From NCBI GenBank assembly GCA_947446925.1, contig CANFHU010000012.1, forward strand, positions 17,690-81,689: DNA of 64,000 bases. The letters are read 5' to 3'. Made by a program: the position numbers and the translations under genes. Source of the DNA: Flavobacteriia bacterium. Lineage in GTDB: Bacteria; Bacteroidota; Bacteroidia; Flavobacteriales_D; Crocinitomicaceae. Below the pieces are notes generated by a model. The model was not told where the DNA came from. It searched no databases and saw only the letters and a list, made by a program, of their open reading frames with translations. Below, piece by piece: positions 10,165 through 21,000 of this stretch. The first letter of the stretch is position 1; the number at the start of each line of letters is the position of its first letter.

Positions 10165-10186
10165 CAACCTATGAGGTTGTTTTTTT
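10165..10186 (+). terminator. Plus-strand terminator overlapping the recombinase stop codon
   Basis: CAACCT-ATG-AGGTTG hairpin followed by seven T on the plus strand (10180-10186). It would block plus-strand transcription entering the recombinase antisense from the left. With the minus-strand hairpin at 10142 it insulates this end of the segment. Confidence 0.7.
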
Positions 10187-11447
10187 ATTCAAAGAACGAT
10201 TTATACGTGTTCGCCGTTAATTCTGCATCCAAGCGCAAATAGCGTAGGAAATTTTGCTCCGAACTGTGACCACTAAACTTCATGATCACATGACTAGGCA
10301 TTCCAGCTAAAAACTTCAAGGTGCAAAAGGTCCTTCGCCCTGTGTGGGAGGAGATTAAGCTGTATTTTTTACGTGTTATAGCCACCGATTCCCCCTGAAC
10401 TTTTTGGTAGTAGGTACTCGTTTCTACAATCCCTGCTTCTTTGCAAATTTCTTTCAGTAGTTTATTGAACGTGTGTATTTTAGTATAGGCATATTGTGGA
10501 AGTTCGCCTGTAGGATACGTTGCAAGGATCCGTTTTACGCGTTTGGAATACGGTATCAAAATGCGGTTGCTGTAACTCTGGTTGCGCGTTTTTTTAGGGT
10601 AAATTTCAAATTGCCCTGGCTGACGTGTATGGGTTCCTAACTGACTCACATCGCTAAAACGCATCCCTGTTTCGCAACTCACTAAAAACAAATCCCGTAC
10701 GGTTTTGCGTTCGCCACTCAGTGCTAACGTTTCCAATGCTTCCAACTCTTTCTCGGTCAAATACACGTGCTGTACTACTTCGGTGGCAGTATGCATGTGT
10801 TTCGTGGAAAACTTCGCAATGTAGGCATGGTCAAAACACCAATTCAAAAATGCTTTCAGGTTCTTAAATTGCTTCCATACGGTATTCATTTGCAACCCTT
10901 TCGTGCCTTTTTGGTTGGTGGCGGTGAGCAACATATAACTGCGCATCTGCTCCACAAACCCCTGTTCGGAGTACTGCAAAGCATCAAAACTTACACGGAT
11001 GCCACTCGTAACTTCGGTTGCTTGCAAGTGCTTGCGTAAGGCATGGTCGTAGTCTTGGTGCGACTGCGTGGTTTTTTGTTTGTAAGCCACAAATGCGTCA
11101 AACAACTTCCAGAAATAAGCCGACTTTTCGGTAGTGCTACGTTGGTCTAAAAAAGCAGTGATATGTTGTTTAATCCCTTCCAAAGTAGGCGTTTCCTGCA
11201 TTTTTGGCACTTCCTCCAAATACTGCAAAATCGTTGCCTCCAATGCGTCCAGACGTTGGTTAATGCTGTTTGTTCGTTCCTGGTCTTCGGGTGCCAATAC
11301 GCGTTGTTTTGCTCGGTCCCAGTGACATACAAGCACGCGCTCCTTGGTACTCATGCGCAAGCGCTTGCCCTGAAAATGTACACTCAGTAATATGCTTGTT
11401 TCTTGCTTCGCGTGTAGCGTTCGAAGATTATAATTGACCGTTTTCAT
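10185..11447 (-). CDS. Tyrosine site-specific recombinase (Bacteroides Tsr-like), putative adhesin inversion switch
   Basis: 420 residues. The N-terminus has the arm-type DNA-binding region of Bacteroidota integrases (about 1-95), then an SAM-like core-binding domain (about 110-215) and the catalytic domain with Arg263 (ETGMRFSD), His368-x-x-Arg371 (SHTGRRTF), His394 (GHS) and nucleophile Tyr403 (FLRYLR), so all key residues are present. The C-terminal block follows the pattern seen in Bacteroides fragilis Tsr recombinases that invert local promoter segments (established family knowledge). Here it is flanked by a 19-bp inverted repeat and sits between two divergent giant adhesin genes. No other phage or conjugative genes are nearby, which argues for a resident inversion enzyme and against a prophage integrase. 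Confidence 0.9.
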   Translation of the reverse strand: MKTVNYNLRTLHAKQETSILLSVHFQGKRLRMSTKERVLVCHWDRAKQRVLAPEDQERTNSINQRLDALEATILQYLEEVPKMQETPTLEGIKQHITAFLDQRSTTEKSAYFWKLFDAFVAYKQKTTQSHQDYDHALRKHLQATEVTSGIRVSFDALQYSEQGFVEQMRSYMLLTATNQKGTKGLQMNTVWKQFKNLKAFLNWCFDHAYIAKFSTKHMHTATEVVQHVYLTEKELEALETLALSGERKTVRDLFLVSCETGMRFSDVSQLGTHTRQPGQFEIYPKKTRNQSYSNRILIPYSKRVKRILATYPTGELPQYAYTKIHTFNKLLKEICKEAGIVETSTYYQKVQGESVAITRKKYSLISSHTGRRTFCTLKFLAGMPSHVIMKFSGHSSEQNFLRYLRLDAELTANTYKSFFE

Positions 11448-11853
11448 GACGTAAGGTGTTCGTTTATAAAAACAACACTTCTAAAAAATCCTTTCCTCCA
11501 ACGTGTTAACCTAGGTTAATATCTTATTAACAATGCCATCGTATCCCAAAAACCACTAATTCTATGATTATGAGTAAACTACTGTTTTTATAACAAACAA
11601 TAGAAACTTCTAACTGTGAACAAAGTCTACATATTTAGCTTGCGTATGCAAACTATTTTTCGTAATATTATGTATATTTGTGTGTTAGATTTGTTGGTAC
11701 TGCTTTCGCTTTTCGTGAAATTGCAAGCAACCTACCACACATCGAAACGTTTGATAAGAAAGACCGCGCAAACGAGCGTTGTCACTTTCCAAACGAAGGC
11801 TTCGAGGTAAAAGATAGATACGTAGCATGTTTACGAATGTTAATAGTTAGTTT
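11448..11853. promoter_or_regulatory. Promoter-like end of the putative invertible segment
   Basis: About 400 bases with no convincing gene. Three plus-strand matches to the Bacteroidota -7 element TAnnTTTG occur: TATATTTG 11673-11680, TAGATTTG 11686-11693 and TAGTTTTG 11848-11855. The last straddles the edge of the right repeat, so its TG comes from the repeat and would be rebuilt after inversion at the other side. A convincing -33 TTTG at 17-23 bases was not found for any of them, so promoter strength is unproven. All three read outward, towards adhesin B. Confidence 0.45.
11506..11519. promoter_or_regulatory. 14-bp perfect palindrome upstream of the recombinase, possible operator
   Basis: TTAACCTAGGTTAA, centred about 65 bases upstream of the recombinase ATG (11447). 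A perfect palindrome of this length in a promoter region suggests a dimeric regulator site. No protein can be assigned. Confidence 0.4.
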
Positions 11854-11872
11854 TGAAAGTCTAGTTTAGACT
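11854..11872. repeat. Recombination half-site: right inverted repeat (IRR)
   Basis: TGAAAGTCTAGTTTAGACT, the exact reverse complement of 10098-10116. The outer arm is less perfect here (TAGACTGCTA against TAGACTTTCA), while both inner arms are identical. It lies 204 bases upstream of the adhesin B ATG. Confidence 0.8.
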
Positions 11873-11956
11873 GCTATTTTAAAATTAATTAATTGGTAAA
11901 TAAGTGTTTAGTTGTTTTAGTGATTCGTTTTACTGCGTAGTTTTTGAAAAATTAAA

Positions 11957-11978
11957 TTATACGTAGTATAACGTATAA
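11957..11978. repeat. Short inverted repeat in the adhesin B leader
   Basis: TTATACG / CGTATAA with an 8-base spacer, between the right recombination repeat and the adhesin B start. It could be an operator or leader structure. The leader between 11873 and 12076 has no perfect TAnnTTTG box (nearest miss at about 11939). Confidence 0.3.
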
Positions 11979-12076
11979 AATTACGGTTTATTACAGTGTA
12001 AGTCGTTAAAAAAAAATAAAAGAATGTTAAATCTTCTAGTAGGTTGAAAAACAGACTAGAAACAACGATAAAAAAG

Positions 12077-15000
12077 ATGAAAAATTTTACGAAATTTTTA
12101 GGAGGGAGTAGAAGTGGAGCACTAAGATTGTTGTTGGTGCTTGTGGGGATGGTTTGGGGAGTTGGGGCTTGGGGGGCTACATATTATTCCAAATCAGGAA
12201 CAGCACCAAATGTAAATACAAACTGGAATAGTAATAGAGACGGAACAAGTGGATCGACACCTGGTGGTTTTACTTCAGGTGATATATTTGTTATTCAAGG
12301 TTCTGCAAGTGCTCCAGGAGGAACAGCACATTCATTAACTACAACGGGAACCTGGTCGATTTCAGGTACAAGCTCAAAATTATGGATTGAAGGAGGAGCA
12401 ACACTAACGGCTAGTCATTTAATTACTTTATCATCTTCAACTACTTGGCAAATAGATGCCAATGGAAAATATGTAAATAATCACTCAGGAGATATTTGGG
12501 CTAATACATTTACTGGAATAGAATCATTCGATGCTTCAAGTACATTTGAATTTCAAGATTTACAAACTACTTACAATACTGGAACAAGTATGGCTTTAGA
12601 AGCATTAATGACATCATCTTCTTGTAATTTTGGTAATATTTTATGGAATATTATTGCATCCAACAATACTAATTATAGAATTCGGCTATCTGGTGCTTCA
12701 ACAAAAACAATAAATGGCAATCTTACAATTGCTAGGACAGGAACATCTGGATCTTTATTTCTATTTGATAAAAGTACAGCAGGTAAATTAACAATTTCTG
12801 GAAATTTCATACAGACTGGAGGTACTTTTTATGAAATTTATACTGGTGCAGGCACAAGTGGAACAATATTAGAAGTACTTGGTGATTTTTCACTTTCGGG
12901 TGGAATTTTTGATTTAAATAATACTCCAGGTTCATATTCAGGTTCACTTTATATTGGTGGTAATTTTTTAATGACTTCAGGAACTTTACGAAATTCATCA
13001 AATACAACTTCAAACTGTGCTATCTATTTTACAAAATCAGGAACACAAACTTTTACCCAATCTGCAGGCACATTTACCACAACTTATATCCCTTTTACTG
13101 TAAATAGTGGCTCTTATCTTAAATTAGCATCAAATTTTAGTTTGTCAAATTCATTAACTGTATTAAGTGGTGGTTCTTTAGATATACCTAATCCATATTA
13201 TACTACCGGAGCAGGCTCAACGATATTAAATTCAGGATCAAAATTGTATATTGGTCATGCTAGTGGTATTTATTCTTCTACAGCGACGGGTGCTGTTCAA
13301 ACTACCACACGAACATTTAGTAATACTTATTTTGAATATAATGGTACAGCTGCACAAGTAACGGGTACAGGTTTACCTTCAATTCTTACAGGTACTTTAA
13401 AAATAAATAATTCAGAAACAATTACATCTTCAAGCACAGGGGTGACCTTATCTCAAGCAACAACTATTTCAACAGGGGCATTAACACTAACATCGGGTAT
13501 ATTAACAACTTCAACCTTATTAACGATTACAAATACTGCAACTTCAGCAATTTCTGGTGGTTCATCAGCGTCTTACATTAATGGACCTGTTAAATGGAGT
13601 CTCAATAATTCAACAGGGGGATATATTTTTCCAGTAGGTAAGAGTGGAAAGTATTATCCATTTACAATTACAGCAGCAGCAGCAACTTCGCCTATTTTTC
13701 AAATTGAAGCATATTCTTCTGGATCAGGAGGATCGATAACAGGTGGTACTGTTTCGACTACTGAACACTGGAAACTAATTGAGTCAGCAGGTACTACTGT
13801 GAATGGGATTACCCCAAAATTGGAAAGTCCTGATTTTTCTTCCACGACTGGTCAAGTTGGAATATCTTCTACTGCTACATTGAATGGAAGTTATACTAGT
13901 TTGGGTGGTACTGTAAGTGGTAGTTCAGTAACTGCAACATTATCATCTAGTTCTTTATCTGGTCTTACTAGGTATTTTGCTATAGTAGACGGTGCAAAAA
14001 TATATTATTCGAAGAATGCAGCAGGAGCAGGGGCTGCCGCTCAAACCCTTGGCAATTGGAATAGTGACGCAACTGGTGCTGGAGGAGGTGTAGCACCTAC
14101 AGATTTTACCTCTGATGGGTATAGTTTTGTCATACTCTCCGGTCATTCATACAAAGCAACTGCTTCATGGACAGGAAATGCGGGTGGTTATGTACAGGTA
14201 AATTCAGGGGGGGCTTTAGATCTAAATGCACAAACTATTTCAACATTTGGAACCGTAAAAATTGCTGGAACGGGTGTGAGTAGTTCAGGAGCATTATTTT
14301 CTTCATCTGCATCAGCTTCCACACTTTCTTTACCAATTACTTTAACTGCAGATGCAACAGTTGGTTTTAGTAGTACTGGTGCAATTACATTTAGTGGAGT
14401 TATTGGCGGTGCATATAAATTAACTAAAACTGGTACACCTGTATTAACTCTATCTGGAGCAAATACATATTCAGGAGGTTTTACTTTGTCTGCTGGTACA
14501 TTAAATATAGATAATGATGCTGCTTTAGGAACAGGAACTTTCACTATAAGCGGAGGTACAGTGGATGCAATTACTGCAGCACGAAATATAACGAATGCGA
14601 TGTCAGTTGGAGGGTCATTTACTTTTACAGGAACACAAAATTTATCTCAATCTTCAGGAGCTATTACTTTAACGGCAACACCAACGATTACAATTTCTGC
14701 AAAAATTCTTTCCCTTGGAGGAAATATTGGAGGTGCTTTTGGTATAGTACAGGCAGGTAATGGAACATTTACACTATCAGGAACCAATACATTTAGTGGC
14801 GGTTTTTCCTACTCAAGTGCTACAGCTACGGGAACAACTAATATAAAAAGTTCTTCAGCTCTTGGGTCAGGTACCTTAACGGTTAATTCAAGTTCTTCAT
14901 CGGCAAATCTAATAGATAATAATTCAGGAAGTATAATTACTATTACGAATCCAATTTTAATTTCTAATACTTATCTAAATTTTGTTGGAACAAACAGTCT

Positions 15001-18000
15001 TAGTCAAACTACAGGAGCAATTACTTTGTCCTCTTCAACAACTATTAATACAACTGCCAGTACATTATCTTTAACTGGAGTTATTGGTGAGTCAGGAGGT
15101 GCTAGGTCAATTACTAAATCAGGAGGTTCTGGTATATTGTTATTAGCAGGTAATAGTACTTTTTCTGGAGGAGTCTCATGGACAACTACACAATCAGGGC
15201 GAATTATTATCAATAATAATAACGCATTGGGTACAGGTACTTTTACAATAACTGGAACAACTTATGGAACTGCTAATGCGAATTCAATCGATAATACTAG
15301 TGGAAGTATAATAACGATTCCAAATGCTATAACTATATCTGGGAAGTATGCGTTTATAGGTTCTTATTCAATGGTGTTTTCAGGAACTGTAACAATTAGC
15401 ACTACTGCTTTAAACCAAACAATTGTTGCAAATTCATTAACTATAAGTGGAGTATTAGCTGGAACAAGCGTTTCACTTGTAAAAGATGGAGTCGGTACTA
15501 TGATATTAACAAACAATAATACGCAAACTGGTTCCACAAGTGTAGTTTCAGGTGTTTTAAATGTTCAGCATGCAAATGGTTTAGGATTAGCTGGAGTTAC
15601 AGTTAGTAGTGGAGCCGCTCTTCAATTACAAGGTGGTGTTTCTATGGCCTCTGAAACTTTGAGTTTGTCAGGAACAGGAGTATCTTCGGATGGTGCGTTA
15701 AGAAGTGTTACTGGAGCTAATACTTGGCAAGGATCAATTACATTGGCTGCTGCGTCTAGAATTAATTGTGATGCTGGTTCATTAACTATCTCTGGAACAA
15801 CAACAAATTCGACCTTTGATTTAACATTAGGAGGTTCTAGCTCTATAATTGTTTCAGGTGTGATAGGAAATGGGGCAGGAAATATAGTAAAAGATGGTAC
15901 AGGATCATTGACAATGTCTGCTGCTCATACTTACACTGGTTTAACAACAGTTAACAATGGTACTTTAAAATTAGGCGTTTCTTCTGCTGTTAGTACATCT
16001 GGTCCTTTGGGTACCTCTGCTACAGGTACAATTGTAGCTAGTGGTGGTTCATTAGATTTTAATGGCTTTTCGTTAACTAGTAGTTCTACTGAACCTATCA
16101 CAATTAACGGTTCTGGTTATGGATCAATTGGAGCAATTACAAATGGAAGTAGCACAGGTTCTTCATGTGTTGGAACGATAAATTTAGCAGCTTCCTCAAT
16201 TGTTCAATCAACTTCAGGAAGTCTTACTTTTACAGGTAATGTTAATTTAAATAATTCATTAACACTTGATTGTTATAACGACATTACATTTAATACAGGT
16301 GTTATATCAGGCGCAGGAGGCATAATTAAAAGCAATTCACTAGCAAATATTACTCTTTCTGGTACAAATACTTTTACTGGTGGTGTTATTTTAAATGCAG
16401 GGATATTAAAAATAGATAATAATTCAGCTTTAGGTACAGGTGCTTTAACAATTAATGGAGGTTTAATTGATGCTTTATCTTCTTCTAGAACTATTACAAA
16501 TGCAATTTTAATCAAAGCATCTTTTACATATGTAGGTTCCTCTTATAATTTAATTCAGAATACTGGATCTATAAGTTTATTTGCTTCTCCTACTATAACA
16601 ATCTCCGGCAATACACTAAGTTTAAATGGTGTAATTGATGAAGGAACTATTGAAACCTATACCTCAGGCATAAGTGATACTTGGACTTGTCCATCTGGTG
16701 TTTCTTCAGTAACAGTTCATTGTTGGGGAGGTGGAGGTGGAGGGTCTGCTGCTTATGGAAATAGTGGTAAAGCTGGTGGTGCTGGTGGTACTTATTCATC
16801 GAGTTCAATTTCTGTAACTGCTGGCAATACTTATAATTTTACCATTGGTGATGGTGGTTCTGCTGGTACATACAATAATAATAATGCAATTTATGTTGAG
16901 GCATCAAGAGGAGGAGATACGTACTTTGGAAATACAAATGCAGGTAGTTCTTCAGGAGCTACGGTTATTGCAACTGGTGGTGGTTATGGTACTAGTGGAA
17001 ATGTTGCTGGTACTAGTTCAACTTCCAGTAATGTTGGTACAACTACATATTCTGGAGGAAATGGTTACACGGGTGGATCTAATAATCCTTGCGATCATTC
17101 TGGTGGTTGCCAAACAGGTGGAGGAGGAGGTGGTGGTGCCGGTAGCGGTAGTGCTGGTACAACTGCTTGTTTAGGAACCGGCGGGACAGGAACATATCCT
17201 GGAGGAAATGGAGGTCAAGGTAATTGTCAAGGTGCAGGTAATACGTATACATCAGTTTTTGCTCCAGGTGGTGGTGGTTCTGGTGCTAGTGCAGGTGCTA
17301 GTTCAAGTAATTCTGGTGGTGTCGGTGCACCTGGTAAATTAATTATTGCTTACACAGTTTCAATTAAGTCTATAACTAAAAATGGTGTTGGAACATTATC
17401 TCTAGGGGGGGCTAATTTATATGGTGGAACAACAACTTTAAATGCAGGTACTTTAACTATTGGAGCTAATAATGCTATACCTGTTGCAGCAACTGGTGGA
17501 GGAGTAGTCTTAAATGGTGGTACTTTAAATGCTGGAAGCTATACCGTTGGTTCAAGCACTACAAATATGGGTACATTAACATTAGGAGGTACAGCTACTT
17601 TAGCACTTGGTACAGGTACTTTGTATTTTGCTAATTCTACAAGTACAACTTGGTCAGGTTCGATGACTATCACAGGTTTTGTTTCAACTGCTGTAAATAC
17701 TGGAGGTACAACTGGAGGTAAGCTATTTGTAAACTACCAATCCGGAGGGGGGTGTAGTAATTGTGGTTTAAATTCTACGCAATTGGGATTATGCTCATTC
17801 AATACTGCTTTGATTGGAGGTGTTGCTGCTACTTATTCTGCAACTCAGATTGCATCTGGTGAGATTGTTCCAATAAGCGTAACAATTACGTTAGCATCAA
17901 ATACGATTTCATCAGCAAGTAGTTGTGCTTCCTCAACGAAAGTACCTATTCAAAGTTTTAGTTTAGCTGTTTCTGGTGGTTCTGGTAATTTAACAAATGT

Positions 18001-21000
18001 TGGTTTTACTACTACAGGAACTTATGTGCAAGCAGATATTTCTAAATACCAACTTTGGTATGGAACAACAAATAGCATTGGTAGTGCAGCACAGTTAGGT
18101 ACTGATTTAACTTCATCAGGTGCAGCTGGAGCAAGAACATTTTCAGCTTTTACATCACCAACACTTACAAATGGAAATACATATTATTTTTGGATTACTG
18201 CCGATCTTTCTTCAAGTCCTACTGCAAGTAATACAATTGCTGTAAATGCTATTACTACTTCTGATTTAACCTCAACAAGTGCGAAAGCTGGTTCTACTTC
18301 TTCAGGAGGTACGCAAACATTGAGAGGAGCTTTCTCCTCAGGAACGATAGCGTCCACAGGCGAAACGATATGTAATGGTGGAACACCAGCAACAGCAATA
18401 GGAAGTACTACAGCATCCAGTGGAGGAGATGGAACAATAACTTATTCTTGGAGATCTTCTGCAGATAGTTATACAGCAGCAATCTCAGGAGCAACAAGTG
18501 CAACCTACACACCGCCAGCAGGCTTAACGAGTACAACATCTTACCAACGCTATGCAAAAGATGGAACTTGTAATACAACTCCAACGGTATCCACAGGAAC
18601 TTGGACAGTTACCGTACGAACAGCTTTTACCTCAGGAACGATAGCGTCCACAGGCGAGACGATATGTAATGGTGGAACACCAGCAACAGCAATAGGAAGT
18701 ACTACTGCATCTAGTGGTGGAGATGGAACAATAACTTATTCTTGGAGATCTTCTGCAGATAGTTATACAGCAGCTATATCAGGAGCAACAAGTGCAACAT
18801 ACACGCCACCAGCAGGCTTAACGAGTACAACATCTTACCAACGCTATGCAAAAGATGGAACTTGTAATACAACTCCAACGGTATCATCCGGAACTTGGAC
18901 AGTTACCGTACGAACAGCTTTCACCTCAGGAACGATAGCATCCACAGGTGAAACGATATGTAATGGTGGAACACCAGCAACAGCAATAGGAAATACTACA
19001 GCATCTAGTGGTGGAGATGGAACAATAACTTATTCTTGGAGATCTTCTGCAGATGCTTATACAGCAGCAATCTCAGGAGCAACAAGTGCAACATACACGC
19101 CACCAGCAGGCTTAACGAGTACAACATCTTACCAACGTTATGCAAAAGATGGAACTTGTAATACAACTCCAACGGTATCCACAGGAACTTGGACAGTTAC
19201 CGTACGAACAGCTTTCACCTCAGGAACGATAGCATCCACAGGCGAAACGATATGTAATGGTGGAACACCAGCAACAGCAATAGGAAATACTACAGCATCT
19301 AGTGGAGGAGATGGAACAATAACTTATTCTTGGAGATCTTCTGCAGATAGTTATACAGCAGCAATCTCAGGAGCAACAAGTGCAACCTACACGCCACCAG
19401 CAGGCTTAACGAGTACAACATCTTACCAACGCTATGCAAAAGATGGAACTTGTAATACAACTCCAACGGTATCATCCGGAACTTGGACAGTAACCGTACG
19501 AACAGCTTTTACCTCAGGAACGATAGCATCCACAGGCGAAACGATATGTTCAGGTGGTACACCAACTGTGATTGGAAATTCAACTGCAGCAAGTGGAGGT
19601 GATGCATCGATATCCTATACATGGCGTTCTTCATCTGATTCCTATGTTTCTGCTATTTCAGGAGCAACCTCATCTACGTATACACCACCAGCAGGGTTAA
19701 CTAGTACTACAAGTTATAGACGCTATGCAAATGACGGAACTTGTAATACTAGTCCATCAGTTGCTACAGGTACATGGACAGTAACCGTTACTGCAAATGT
19801 CACTCCTTCCGTTTCTGTTTCTGCTTCCTCTACTTCCGTATGTGCTGGTAGTTCGGTTACTTTTACGGCTACACCAACCAATGGAGGAGGTTCACCTTCG
19901 TATCAATGGACATTAAACGGTTCAAATGTTGGGACAGATGCAACTACTTATGTAAATAGTGGTTTGTCTTCCGGGGATGTTGTAACCGTGGTAATGACAG
20001 CAAACAATACTTGTCAAACTGCTTCTACAGCAAACGGAAATAGTATTACGATGTCCAATGCAAATGTCACACCAACGATTAGCATCTCAGCGGATAATGC
20101 AACTTCATGTGCTGGTTCCACGGTTACATTTACGACAAGTTCAACCAATGGTGGTGCAGGTCCAACCTATCAATGGAAACTGAATGGCGTAGATATTTCT
20201 GGAGCTACGAGTAGTTCTTATGCTGCTGCATCCTTTGCAAATTCAGATCAAGTTTCAGTTGTAATGACATCCAATGCAAGTTGTATTACAGCCTCAACGG
20301 CAACGAGTAATACAGTTACATTGTCGCGTAATGCACGCCCTACTACAGCAGTATTCGCAGGTGCAACTACGATTTGTAATGGTGCAAGCGCTAACCTAAC
20401 AGTTACAATTTCAGGAGGTACTTCGCCATATAGTGTAGTATACACAGGAAACGGTGGAGGAACCGTAAGTACCTATACTTCTGGTAGTAATATTGCACAA
20501 GCACCAAGCACTTCAACAACCTATGGTTTAACATCTGTAACAGATGCAAATGGTTGTACAGCAACAACGCCAAGTGGTACACCAACAATAACCGTAAATG
20601 CACGCCCTTCTACCGCTGTTTTAGCAGGAACTACATCTATTTGTAATGGTGCAAGTGCAAATTTAACCGTAACAATTACGGGTGGTACATCTCCATATAG
20701 TGTCGTGTATACAGGAAACGGGGGAGGATCCGTAAGTAGTTATACTTCTGGTAGTAATATTGCACAAGCACCAAGCACTTCAACAACCTATGGTTTAACA
20801 TCTGTAACAGATGCAAATGGTTGTACAGCAACAACGCCAAGTGGTGCACCAGTTATTACTGTAAACGCTTTACCAACAGCAACAATTTCTGCAGGAGGTT
20901 CTACTTCTTTCTGTAGTGGCGGTAGTGTTACATTAACTTCTTCCGCAGGTAGTTCCTACCTATGGAGCACAGGTGCTACTACTTCTAGTATTAGCGCAAC

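Noticed and set aside
10185..11447. Prophage or integrative element integrase
   Set aside because: No phage, conjugation or cargo genes nearby and no direct-repeat att sites; the inverted repeats and divergent adhesins point to a local inversion enzyme.
11616..11869. Two short ORFs between the recombinase and the right repeat
   Set aside because: Overlapping frames in promoter-like DNA with no family features. I treat the region as regulatory.
12044..12076. 11-codon N-terminal extension of adhesin B from TTG 12044
   Set aside because: The ATG at 12077 gives a normal signal peptide; the extension is basic and has no support.
18329..19798. CRISPR-like array
   Set aside because: Repeats are 294 bp, in-frame, and contiguous without spacers; they encode protein modules.
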